A stretch of 38,712 nt of DNA from Bacillota bacterium (lineage in GTDB: Bacteria > Actinomycetota > Aquicultoria > Aquicultorales > Aquicultoraceae), in assembly GCA_023511485.1 (NCBI GenBank), contig JAIMBH010000023.1:1-38712 (forward strand). The letters are read 5' to 3'. Both the position numbers and the translations under genes were made by a program. A model generated the notes under the pieces. The model was not told the DNA's origin and ran no database searches. It saw nothing but the letters and a program-made list of their open reading frames with translations. This document shows positions 8,391-15,899 of the stretch, one piece after another; position 1 is the first letter of the stretch; each line of letters opens with the position of its first letter.

Positions 8391-9074
8391 TCACTCCCCT
8401 ATAACAAAATCGTAGAGGGCATAAGCTACCAGTAAGTACAGTATATCACAAACTACCAGCAATTTCATTGCATCCATCACGTTTGCAAACTTTGCACCGT
8501 CTACCCCAGCCATAATCCCGCTACTGGATATAACGGCGCCTGCCAGAACTGGCAAAATCACCGGTAGAAAAATAAGCGGCAGCAACATATCCCTCATTTT
8601 TGTATTAATCGATATGGTTGAAAGCAAAGTTCCAACGGCACATATCCCTATATTACTTAAGAGTATAGCTCCAATAAACATCCAAATCGAACCCTCTATT
8701 GAGAGCTTGAACAAAATCATATAAAGGGGAATGGCTATGACCTCTACAATGGTTAGAAAAATAAAATTGCCGATGGCTTTACCAAAGAATATATTCGGTC
8801 GGTCTATCGGTGAGAGAAGCAGACCCTCCAGACAACCCTCATCCTTCTCATGAACGAAAGACCTGTTCAGACCTAAAAGCGCTGTAAAAAGAAAAGCCAC
8901 CCAGAGAAGGCCGCCGGCGTAGCTGGCAAAATCGGCGGAATCGCCAAACGCATATTTAAAAGCGACCATAATAAGCATAATAAAAAGGAACATCGTAATG
9001 ACCATTTCCTTGGTCCTGAGCTCGGCGATTATGTCTTTTTTGATGATGGCTCCGATTTGTCGTCCGGCAGACAC
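8391..9074 (-). CDS. ccmB: ABC transporter permease CcmB
   Basis: Membrane subunit of the CcmAB ABC complex, which uses ATP to free holo-CcmE from CcmC. It has six predicted segments, and the opening IGAIIKKDIIAELRTKE is typical of CcmB. GTG 9074 is chosen: it starts one base after the ccmA stop with AAGGGTGA upstream and gives about 227 residues, the usual size. An upstream start at 9131 would overlap ccmA by 56 bp. Confidence 0.93.
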   Translation of the reverse strand: MSAGRQIGAIIKKDIIAELRTKEMVITMFLFIMLIMVAFKYAFGDSADFASYAGGLLWVAFLFTALLGLNRSFVHEKDEGCLEGLLLSPIDRPNIFFGKAIGNFIFLTIVEVIAIPLYMILFKLSIEGSIWMFIGAILLSNIGICAVGTLLSTISINTKMRDMLLPLIFLPVILPVLAGAVISSSGIMAGVDGAKFANVMDAMKLLVVCDILYLLVAYALYDFVIGE

Positions 9075-9075
9075 T

Positions 9076-9840
9076 TTACGAATCACCCTTAACGCGTTGC
9101 TGGTATATATTTTTAAATTTTCTAATATCAAGCTCTTTTTTGTCCTGGTAAAATACGATCTGCCCGTTATATAGAATCATAGCTTTAGAGCATAAAGCAA
9201 GACCGCGCTCAATATTGTGGGTTATCATTATAAAGGTATGGTTGGCCCGGATGCTATCGAGCAGGTTCTCAAAAATATCGACCGCATGCGGGTCAAGGCC
9301 GGTATGCGGCTCGTCTAAAAGAAGCACCGATGGCTTATGAAGAATTGCACGGGCGATTGCAAGGCGCTGTGTCATGCCTTTTGAGTAGGTTCTAACCAGG
9401 TCATAGCGGCGGTGGCCCAGCTCTACCTGGTCAAGCAGCTCATCAATTCGCTCATTCAGGTTAGAAACACCATACAGAGTGCCGTAGAACCTCAAGTTTT
9501 CCTCAGCATTAAGGTCCAGATAAAGAAGCGGACTGTGTGAGATAAGTCCAATTTTTGCCCGGATGGCGGCCGAGTTTTTTCTCGGATCCATACCGGCAAC
9601 CCTTATTTCGCCGCTGGTCGGAGCGATTAAGGTAGAGATTATCTTAACAAGCGTCGTCTTCCCCGCTCCGTTTGGACCAAAAAGGGAGAGGAAACCACCT
9701 TTTTCGAGCTCAAATGAAACCTTGTCGAGGACTTTCCTCTTACCAAAAACCTTCGAGAGCTCTTTTACCTCAATCTCTGGAGTTGCGGTCGAGCCTTTAT
9801 CTCTCTTCTTTTTTTCTAAAAGTTCAGTTGACTGATTCAC
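9076..9840 (-). CDS. ccmA: ABC transporter ATP-binding protein CcmA
   Basis: ATPase subunit of the cytochrome c maturation ABC complex. Walker A is GPNGAGKTT (55-63), the signature YSKGMTQ (152-158) and Walker B VLLLDEP (172-178), followed by the switch His in IMITHN. It starts at GTG 9840; about 20 extra N-terminal residues precede the usual domain beginning (IEVKELSKVFG). The 44-bp gap upstream to ccmF contains an AGCTATTAGCT-type dispersed repeat. Confidence 0.93.
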   Translation of the reverse strand: MNQSTELLEKKKRDKGSTATPEIEVKELSKVFGKRKVLDKVSFELEKGGFLSLFGPNGAGKTTLVKIISTLIAPTSGEIRVAGMDPRKNSAAIRAKIGLISHSPLLYLDLNAEENLRFYGTLYGVSNLNERIDELLDQVELGHRRYDLVRTYSKGMTQRLAIARAILHKPSVLLLDEPHTGLDPHAVDIFENLLDSIRANHTFIMITHNIERGLALCSKAMILYNGQIVFYQDKKELDIRKFKNIYQQRVKGDS

Positions 9841-9865
9841 TATCTGTCAATCACCATAAAGAGCC

Positions 9866-9892
9866 GTTAGCTATTAGCTACCAGCTATGTAC
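9866..9892. repeat. Dispersed AGCT-type repeat between ccmF and ccmA
   Basis: A short tract GTTAGCTATTAGCTACCAGC matches the AGCTGATAGCT word family found at 4637-4712, 20028-20048 and 28407-28436. It begins at the ccmF stop and fills most of the gap to ccmA. Confidence 0.6.
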
Positions 9893-11930
9893 TTGCACCC
9901 ACCAATTCTTTTTTCTTCTTACCGGTAGCTTTTTTCTTCTTAACATGTTCTGTCTCTTCTGCAACAGAGATAGCTCTCGGCCACATCGCAATAACCGTAC
10001 CAAAAACCAGGATGACGCTGCCGATCCATACAAACGAAATAAGCGGGTTAACCTTAACCGTCAATGCAAGGATCCCCTGATTATCTATGCCATTTAACAC
10101 GACAAATATGTCCCTGAACGGCTGATGGTAAATAGATGCTTTTGCAGTTTGCTGCTGCTGGACCTCGTGGTAGGTTATCTGCGGCCTTACCACCCCAAGC
10201 AGCTTTCCGCCATTTTTACTGTCTATTAAGTTGAAAATCGCATCTGTTCTCTGCTCTCCTGGCACTTGCGATTGCTGAAGGCCTTTATAAACCAGCTGAT
10301 AATCGCCGGCCTGAACGGTGCTTCCCGCTTTATTAGGAAGCGTAGGCTGAGTCTCCTGTACGTAGAGCATTGAGCCGGCGATGCCGAAGAACATGATCGC
10401 CATACCCAAATGGCCTATATAACCTCCAGTCAGGCTGCGGTCATTCCTAATTGTCGAGCCAAGAGAAGTTAAGAAACCCACTCCCCTGTTTTTGGCCCTT
10501 GAGCCAACCGTTATAAAGAAGATTTGAATTACTGCAACAAACGAAAATACTGCAGCGACTATAGTCGCAAAACCCCATGGCTTGCTGGTCCACTGAATGC
10601 TGGTCCAACCTGTTGCAAGTAAGACAGCTGCTGCAGCAGCAGCCACGGTTGGCACTATAAGCTGCTTAAGCAGTTTTCCGCCGTCGGTCTTGGTCCAGCC
10701 AAGATAAGGGCAAATGGTTAAAAGCAACAAATACACCAGTCCTAACGGTTGCGCAAGTGCGTTGTAAAAAGCAGGCTTTACTTCTGTTCCCATAAGCTGT
10801 CCGCCAACAGTTGCAAGAAGGATAATCGTCGTAAAGACTACAAGCATAAAATTGTTTAGATAATAGGTAAAATGCCGTGAGAGAAAGTCGTTGAAAAACT
10901 CCTGCGTCTCAAACTCCTGCTTTCTGGTATTGACCAGGTACAGAGTTAAGCCGGTGGCTACCACCATCATACTGCCGAACGCAAAAACGAGGTCTCCTCT
11001 TACATCTGGGAATGCATGTACGGATGATATAAGACCTGATCGGGTTATAAATGTGGCCATCACACACATAATAAATGAGAGCGAAGCAAGCGAGACCGCC
11101 CAAACCTTCATGCCGCCCCTGCGGCGATAAATCGTAAACGTATGAAGCAATGCGGTTCCCGTAAGCCATGGCAGAATCGATGCATTCTCAACCGGATCCC
11201 AGCCCCAGAATCCGCCCCAGCCAAGGACAACATAGGCCCAGAGAGCGCCCAGCCAGATACCGATAGTTAAGAATAGCCAGGCAAAGAGGGTCCATCCGCG
11301 CGCCTGGTTGATCCAGTTATTCGAAGCATCTCTTTCAATAAGCGCAGCTATCGCAAAAGCAAACGGTATCGTAAGCCCCGCATACCCCATGAAAAGTGTA
11401 GGCGGATGAAGGACCATCGCCCAGTGCATAAGAAGCGGGTTTAGACCAACACCGTTTCCCATCATAGCAAACTGGGGGTCGGCTGCTTTAAACGGATTGG
11501 TAAATGCCAAAGTGGTAATAAGCAGGGCAAGTTGAACATAGTTTGATATATATAAGGCCTGAGATTTAAGCTTATCGGTCTTCTTTAAGTTAAAGTAGGC
11601 GAGCACCGCCGTGTAGCCGCTAAGCATCCATATCCACAGAAGAAGCGAGCCCTCATGACCCGCCCAGAATGCGGAGATTTTGTAAAATATGTTCATAGTC
11701 CTGGTCGAGTGCTCAGCAACATAGCCAAACGTAAAATCATCGTTTATAAATGCAGCCAATAAGACAAGGCTCGCAAAAGTTGAGATGACAAACTGCCAAA
11801 TCATGCCCCAGCTGGCAGCCTTTTGTTGCTTTTCACCCTTGCGGATCTTATTGCCGACATAGTAGCTGTAAGCGGTGTAAATTGAAAGGCCAATCATTAC
11901 AAGAAGGGCAAGTATTCCGACATAACGCAT
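9885..11930 (-). CDS. ccmF: Heme lyase CcmF
   Basis: Large membrane protein that ligates heme from CcmE to apocytochrome c. The WWD domain WGGFWGWDPVENASILPW is at about 238-255, with flanking histidines H175 (VLHPPTLF) and H263 (LLHTF). About 14 hydrophobic segments and a large external loop near residues 545-635 fit the 650-690 residue family. ATG 11930 follows AGGAGGAGAA, which overlaps the ccmE stop. The C-terminus is a lysine-rich tail. In this operon it probably works with the cysteine-type CcmE and without CcmH. Confidence 0.96.
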   Translation of the reverse strand: MRYVGILALLVMIGLSIYTAYSYYVGNKIRKGEKQQKAASWGMIWQFVISTFASLVLLAAFINDDFTFGYVAEHSTRTMNIFYKISAFWAGHEGSLLLWIWMLSGYTAVLAYFNLKKTDKLKSQALYISNYVQLALLITTLAFTNPFKAADPQFAMMGNGVGLNPLLMHWAMVLHPPTLFMGYAGLTIPFAFAIAALIERDASNNWINQARGWTLFAWLFLTIGIWLGALWAYVVLGWGGFWGWDPVENASILPWLTGTALLHTFTIYRRRGGMKVWAVSLASLSFIMCVMATFITRSGLISSVHAFPDVRGDLVFAFGSMMVVATGLTLYLVNTRKQEFETQEFFNDFLSRHFTYYLNNFMLVVFTTIILLATVGGQLMGTEVKPAFYNALAQPLGLVYLLLLTICPYLGWTKTDGGKLLKQLIVPTVAAAAAAVLLATGWTSIQWTSKPWGFATIVAAVFSFVAVIQIFFITVGSRAKNRGVGFLTSLGSTIRNDRSLTGGYIGHLGMAIMFFGIAGSMLYVQETQPTLPNKAGSTVQAGDYQLVYKGLQQSQVPGEQRTDAIFNLIDSKNGGKLLGVVRPQITYHEVQQQQTAKASIYHQPFRDIFVVLNGIDNQGILALTVKVNPLISFVWIGSVILVFGTVIAMWPRAISVAEETEHVKKKKATGKKKKELVGAST

Positions 11931-11933
11931 GTG

Positions 11934-12347
11934 CTATTCTCCTCCTATTTTTTTCGACTTATACTTAGAGGGACATTTTGTCGTAATGCTTTTTGCCTCC
12001 AGCATATTTTGTGATACTAGCTTGCCCTCTACTATGGCCTGAACGCCGGCTCCAAATGTTGACGGCACCTGGCCGCTGTAAGTTACAGTAAGCTCTTTAT
12101 CCTTTTCAAAAATTTTAAAAGTATATTTATTACCCTTTTGGACAACCGTTCCTTTTTTAATCTCACCACCAACCTTTACCGTCTTGCCTACATAAGAATC
12201 ATCCTTTATCACTTCTTCTACCTTCTTATAATATGAAAGCGATGAGGATGAGGAGTTACTCAGTAAGCTATAGACCATATAGCCAATGATGGCAACAAGG
12301 ACGACGGTCACAACCATCAAACGCGTTTTGCTTTTGCTATCAACCAC
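11934..12347 (-). CDS. ccmE: Heme chaperone CcmE, Cys-x3-Tyr variant
   Basis: Membrane-anchored OB-fold protein (one segment at about 10-29) that carries heme covalently from CcmC to CcmF. The canonical His-x3-Tyr is replaced: ITTKCPSKY places Cys at 125 and Tyr at 129. Such CXXXY CcmE proteins are known from archaea, Desulfovibrio and some other bacteria, where System I lacks CcmH; no ccmH is seen here either. GTG 12347 has GGGGAG upstream. The stop lies 3 bp before ccmF. It is the first gene behind the promoter at 12413-12441. Confidence 0.92.
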   Translation of the reverse strand: MVDSKSKTRLMVVTVVLVAIIGYMVYSLLSNSSSSSLSYYKKVEEVIKDDSYVGKTVKVGGEIKKGTVVQKGNKYTFKIFEKDKELTVTYSGQVPSTFGAGVQAIVEGKLVSQNMLEAKSITTKCPSKYKSKKIGGE

Positions 12348-12412
12348 TCTAAATCTCCCCCTGATTTTTATGGCCAGCGAAGCCGATTAAACCTTTTTCT
12401 ACTATGCAATGT

Positions 12413-12441
12413 AGCATAAATATAAAAGCTGGTCAGGTCAA
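12413..12441 (-). promoter_or_regulatory. Sigma-A-like promoter for the ccmE-to-ahbD operon
   Basis: On the minus strand TTGACC (12436-12441) and TATGCT (12413-12418) are separated by 17 bp. It lies about 65 bp upstream of the ccmE start, in the only sizeable gap between the CcmC-like gene and the heme/cytochrome run. It is a good match to the housekeeping consensus, but the assignment rests on the sequence alone. Confidence 0.6.
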
Positions 12442-12505
12442 CCATAAACCCTAGCTAAAACAAGGCTTTTTATGTAGCCAGCCAAGCAGTAAATAAGTTT
12501 TGAAC

Positions 12506-13180
12506 CTAGCCGCCGACATCCGGCTGAACTTTAGATTCCTGGCCTTTTTGTATATCAAAAATCAATCGCATTGCGGTAATGGCGACTAAAATAAATGTCA
12601 GTGTAATAAGGGCGGCAAATAACTTTATCGAAAAAGAATCGGATGCGGCAAAGGCATTATCCGGATGAAATAACTTGCCGGTTTTCCAAAGTAGAAGATA
12701 CGTCAGTAGCGGAAAGGTAAGATTAAGGCCCGCCCATAGCGACTTATTATCCACCATCAACCTGATTAAGAAAGTAACAATTGCCATAAGAAGAATAAGA
12801 GCCGCAATTTTAAGCCGGGGCTCATCCCACCAGGTTCCGCCCCAAATAATATAGGCGCCGATCGCTCCAAGGGTAAGATGAGCCACCCAAAACAATGTTG
12901 CAGTAGTCTGGCCCGCCGAAGACCAGTTGGCCATATTGTTTTTAAACCTATCTCCCCCGACTGGAAATATTGAGCCAACGAAGTATAGCAGCCCCAGCAG
13001 CCCCGATGCGATAAATAGAATAAGACCGACCCACGTTACTGCAGCATGCAAATAGATCAGCCTGATATTGCTTCCTAGTGTTTTCTCTTCCGGGGCAAAA
13101 AATGCGAGGATTATAGCTAAAATGATTAGCCCGAGGGTAGTAGATAAAGCTTTTATTCGCCTTTTTGGATCAAGCGCCAT
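12506..13180 (-). CDS. Divergent CcmC/CcsA-family membrane protein
   Basis: A second heme-handling-type protein of 224 residues with about six hydrophobic segments. A WWD-like stretch WGGTWWDEPRL is at 113-123, with candidate heme histidines H45 (IYLHAAVTW) and H172 (KLFHPDNAF). It differs from the ccmC at 7695-8387 (WGTWWEWEPRL). The only in-frame ATG, at 13180, is chosen; a TTG at 13261 would add 27 unlikely residues. It precedes the ccmE operon promoter and may be transcribed with that operon. It could be a System I accessory protein or a CcsA relative of other use. Confidence 0.8.
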   Translation of the reverse strand: MALDPKRRIKALSTTLGLIILAIILAFFAPEEKTLGSNIRLIYLHAAVTWVGLILFIASGLLGLLYFVGSIFPVGGDRFKNNMANWSSAGQTTATLFWVAHLTLGAIGAYIIWGGTWWDEPRLKIAALILLMAIVTFLIRLMVDNKSLWAGLNLTFPLLTYLLLWKTGKLFHPDNAFAASDSFSIKLFAALITLTFILVAITAMRLIFDIQKGQESKVQPDVGG

Positions 13181-13320
13181 GATAAAACTAACTACTCTCC
13201 GTATCTCAGGCAAATTTGCCTGATTTTCAAACAAATAAGCAATATATAGTCTGCTGCTCAATTGTCAATTTCTTGAAGCTTCTTATTTTTATTTAATGAT
13301 TTTTGGCACAAACCATTAAA

Positions 13321-13440
13321 ATAGGACACCCCCGTGCCAGGAAGCGCATCTTAATTGTTTAGGCAAGCAAACCTGGCCAGGGGTGATGAATAACCTGTCT
13401 ACTTGCGCCTTTTAGCTTGCCTAAACGTATTTAGCTTAAC
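13321..13440. other. Intergenic stretch with interleaved inverted repeats, possible structured RNA
   Basis: The gap 13181-13510 holds no convincing gene. GTTTAGGCAAGC (13357-13368) and GCTTGCCTAAAC (13415-13426) are perfect 12-bp inverted repeats 46 bp apart. AAGCGCA (near 13342) can pair with TGCGCCTT (near 13404) with one mismatch, giving an interleaved, pseudoknot-like order, and CCAGG/CCTGG words add a further possible stem. It could be a leader of the CcmC-like gene, the pqqD-like gene's terminator, or a mobile repeat. Confidence 0.35.
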
Positions 13441-13510
13441 AAAATTTGCGCATTTTAGCAAGGAAAATAGTTAAAAGTAGCGTGGTGTTATGATACGGGA
13501 TTTTGGGATT

Positions 13511-13807
13511 TTAAGCCGCGACATCGCATGGGTGGTTTAGTAAAACCAGAACTTGCCTCTCAACAAGCTCCTCGATGAATTCTTGTATCTCCGTGCGTAT
13601 TTGCTCCTCAGGTTTTTTGCTATGAGCCCGCATTTCCCTGACGATATCTTCTATCGCATGCTTTCCGTCTGCAAGCTCCCAGATTCTCGTCCCGGCAGCG
13701 TTTAAAACAAACAGCTTTCTATTTGTCGACTGGATTATTAGTGTTTGGTTATCGATAACACATGATGCCGAATCAGCGCCACGCAGTGGATAATAATCCA
13801 TGTTCAT
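13511..13807 (-). CDS. PqqD-like RiPP recognition element (RRE) protein
   Basis: This is a 98-residue stand-alone PqqD-fold protein. The typical core LFVLNAAGTRIWELADGKHAIEDIV at about 33-57 is followed by a helical segment. Such domains bind leader peptides of ribosomally made peptides and hand them to radical SAM enzymes. No precursor peptide or partner enzyme is adjacent; the nearest radical SAM gene in this window is the AhbD-like one. It starts at ATG 13807 with GGAGG about 12 nt upstream; an ATG two codons later is possible. Confidence 0.8.
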   Translation of the reverse strand: MNMDYYPLRGADSASCVIDNQTLIIQSTNRKLFVLNAAGTRIWELADGKHAIEDIVREMRAHSKKPEEQIRTEIQEFIEELVERQVLVLLNHPCDVAA

Positions 13808-14177
13808 GCTTCGTCTTTTCCTCCGTACCTAAACAGCAATGTTCGAAAGTCCATGCCAGCACAGGCCACCAGCGGTTCATGATGTCAAGCAAATTTGGTT
13901 GACAACTACATATACCATCTCCCATGCTTTAAAGCGATAACTTCGCGAAAGATACGCCGCTCTTACTTTTAATTCCCCATCCGCAAAAATTTAAAAGTGA
14001 TTTATTGAATTAAGCAATAAAAGAACAATCTCTCTATACTGAGTTTGTACCGAGCTTTCTAAGGCTCCCTACTCCACATTTGGCTAAGACTTTTTCTGCC
14101 AATCCCATTCCGGTTTTATTTGGCTATCTCTTGGGTAAAGAATGATATGTATGGGTTTTGCTTGGGGGTTGCTATTA
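13808..14177. other. Gene-free intergenic region with possible plus-strand promoter
   Basis: No gene is seen here. A TTGACA at 13899-13904 has a weak -10 (CATGCT) 18 bp downstream. A better -10, TATACT at 14035-14040, lacks a good -35. Either could serve the hypothetical gene at 14178. The divergent pqqD-like gene begins at 13807. Confidence 0.3.
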
Positions 14178-14906
14178 ATGGCTGATATCAAAGAATACAG
14201 AAAAAACGGCAAGCATTTTTGGCTTTGGATATTATCGACCTTGCTTCTATTTACTCCGCTATTTATAGCCTGGCAATATAGAGAGATGCTGCCGTTGGGA
14301 ATTGCTTACGTGGGCAGAGAAAATCTATCCGGTACGGTTGTCGAGAACTACCCTGGTAACCCTCCCGCAACAGGCATCACAGTCAAAATAGACGGCGAGT
14401 GGATAAAGCTGAGCAAACCAGGTAGCTTTATCGCCGAGAATCTTACCCTTGGCAGGCATCTTGTGACTATCGAGGGGCCAAGCTACGCGACACTCTCCGA
14501 AGATATCGAGATCAAGCGAGGTAAAAACGAAAGCAAGTTTAAGCTCTTGCTTACTCCGGTTGAGGCTGCAAACCGCTGGATGCAGACAAAAAAAGAAGAT
14601 AAACACGCGGAGACTTATTCCTTCTTCCACCCGGATGATAAGAAGCGGATCGACCCGGCAGGTTATGTGAAATTTAAAACCGATATTAAAAATAGATTTG
14701 GTGTTACAATAAAAAGCTATAAGGTAGATTCGCCAAGAGTATTTATGTCGTGGGAGCATCCCCGCACAAAACGAGTATATAGAAACGTGATTGCAATGAA
14801 GGCAAGTGCGGTGCTAGAGGCGCCTCAGGTGGGCTCCACTGAAACAGCGTGGACGATTTACGCGCAGAACCTAAATGGGCGCTGGGTGTTCTTCTCTACC
14901 GAGTAG
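14178..14906 (+). CDS. Hypothetical membrane-anchored protein
   Basis: I do not recognise a named family. The protein of about 242 residues has one strong N-terminal membrane segment (FWLWILSTLLLFTPLFIAW, about 15-33). A short beta-rich region follows (about 50-120) whose GTVVEN...GITVKIDGEW...LGRHLVTIEG pattern resembles PEGA or carboxypeptidase-regulatory folds. The C-terminal part from about residue 125 has an NTF2-like look (EAANRWMQTKKEDKHAE...NLNGRWVFF). ATG 14178 has GGGGG 9 nt upstream; an ATG at 14142 would add 12 residues but has no ribosome site. It is the only plus-strand gene between 1 and 22366. Confidence 0.7.
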   Translation: MADIKEYRKNGKHFWLWILSTLLLFTPLFIAWQYREMLPLGIAYVGRENLSGTVVENYPGNPPATGITVKIDGEWIKLSKPGSFIAENLTLGRHLVTIEGPSYATLSEDIEIKRGKNESKFKLLLTPVEAANRWMQTKKEDKHAETYSFFHPDDKKRIDPAGYVKFKTDIKNRFGVTIKSYKVDSPRVFMSWEHPRTKRVYRNVIAMKASAVLEAPQVGSTETAWTIYAQNLNGRWVFFSTE

Positions 14907-14920
14907 TTTTTCTTATCGGC

Positions 14921-14956
14921 ATAAAGCGACCGCCGGTTTCTCAGCGGCCGCTTTAT
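14921..14956. terminator. Hairpin terminator after the hypothetical gene
   Basis: ATAAAGCG (14921-14928) pairs with CGCTTTAT (14949-14956), and CCGC (14930-14933) with GCGG (14944-14947), with a single mismatch between them. It lies 15 bp after the stop at 14906. The flanks are T-rich on one side and A-rich on the other, so it may work in both directions. Confidence 0.65.
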
Positions 14957-14967
14957 TAAACCTGGGC

Positions 14968-15005
14968 CCGAAGCGTGAGGCCTGATTTAGGCTCTCACGC
15001 TTCGG
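14968..15005 (-). terminator. Strong hairpin after the 134-residue secreted protein gene
   Basis: CCGAAGCGTGAG (14968-14979) and CTCACGCTTCGG (14994-15005) form a perfect 12-bp stem, extended by GCCT/AGGC. It begins 8 bp after the minus-strand stop at 15014. Only a short T tract follows on that strand. It probably ends the minus-strand secreted-protein region. Confidence 0.65.
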
Positions 15006-15013
15006 CTTCCGTC

Positions 15014-15418
15014 TTAATCCTCTACCTCATTCTCTTGTTCTACTTCTGCCTTTTGCTCGATCTCGTTTTTGATTTTTTCATTTTCTGCTTTTGCGTCGCC
15101 GGACTTAGCTACCGCAAAGCCCTCATTCTTGACCTCGATCTTGACTTCGTTATCAGCTTTGCTATGGCAAGCATTTACATTGTTGTTGACGAAAACAACC
15201 GTTTTTGAAGCGTTGCCTATAGCATAAGCATCGCCGCTCTTTGCAATAGCTTTATTGTCAATCGATGCATCCTGATCTACCTTAGCTAGGTTTGCCTGGA
15301 TTTTAAATGTGATGGGTTTCTTTTTAAAGTGGTGGTTCCCATTCACGCTGGCGAACGCCATGCTCGTCATGCTGAGGACAAGTACGAACGCTAGCAATAT
15401 CACTAAAGCCTTCTTCAC
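15014..15418 (-). CDS. Small secreted repeat-motif protein (paralogue of the 848- and 277-residue proteins)
   Basis: A 134-residue protein with a clear Sec signal peptide (MKKALVILLAFVLVLSMTSMAFA, cut before SVNG). The mature part contains the two half-motifs SGDAYAIGNAS and GFAVAKSGDAKAENE that recur in the two larger proteins upstream. Its end is very acidic and helical (QKAEVEQENEVED). ATG 15418 has a perfect AAAGGAGGTGA ribosome site, suggesting high expression. No known function is recognised; it could be a minor subunit or nucleator of an extracellular polymer. Confidence 0.82.
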   Translation of the reverse strand: MKKALVILLAFVLVLSMTSMAFASVNGNHHFKKKPITFKIQANLAKVDQDASIDNKAIAKSGDAYAIGNASKTVVFVNNNVNACHSKADNEVKIEVKNEGFAVAKSGDAKAENEKIKNEIEQKAEVEQENEVED

Positions 15419-15842
15419 TAAGATTCACCTCCTTTCGCACTAGTAGTTTGCAATATTAAATTTGACTAAGACTAAAGCTGGATTAGTATCCTAGAATTGA
15501 CGGTAACTTGAACGGCTTTCTCTAGGACCGGGAAAAATTATTACCGTTAATCAAAAACTTCTAACATCTAAACCTAAATTCGTTATATTTTTTTGCCAAA
15601 CGGATGTTATATTTAATAACTGCAGGTAGATAAGGTTATTTAAATTATGATTGCCACTTACTACTAGTCAGTTAGAGATCGCTACTATTTTTATAACCAC
15701 TGGTCAGCAGCTTACGAATAATTCCGCTGAAAAGTAGAAAAATTATTTAATATTAGGCTCTCTGTCTGACTGCTTGAAATAGTCGGCAACATAATTCTAG
15801 TAGGCAATATTTACGGTCACACTTAAAGGTTTAAAAAGGTAA
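15419..15842. other. Gene-free intergenic region upstream of the 134-residue protein
   Basis: About 420 bp without a plausible gene. Near the gene, the minus strand carries TTCAAG and ATACTAAT about 17 bp apart (15490-15525), followed by CCAGCTTTAGTCTTAG. The word TTAGTCTTA also occurs upstream of the 848-residue gene. The rest is AT-rich and shows no repeat or structure that I can support. Confidence 0.4.
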
Positions 15843-15862
15843 GAGGGGCTATTCGGCCCCTC
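15843..15862 (-). terminator. Terminator after the 848-residue gene
   Basis: On the minus strand, GAGGGGC and GCCCCTC form a 7-bp GC stem with a 6-nt loop, followed by TTACCTTTTT. It lies about 37 bp after the stop at 15900. Confidence 0.75.
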
Positions 15863-15899
15863 ATTTATCTTGCTACGTGTAGGTTGTTGTTCCATTTTT

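Noticed and set aside
12506-13261. Longer form of the CcmC-like protein from a TTG at 13261
   Set aside because: The extra 27 residues lack a ribosome site and do not fit the family start; the ATG at 13180 gives a normal beginning.
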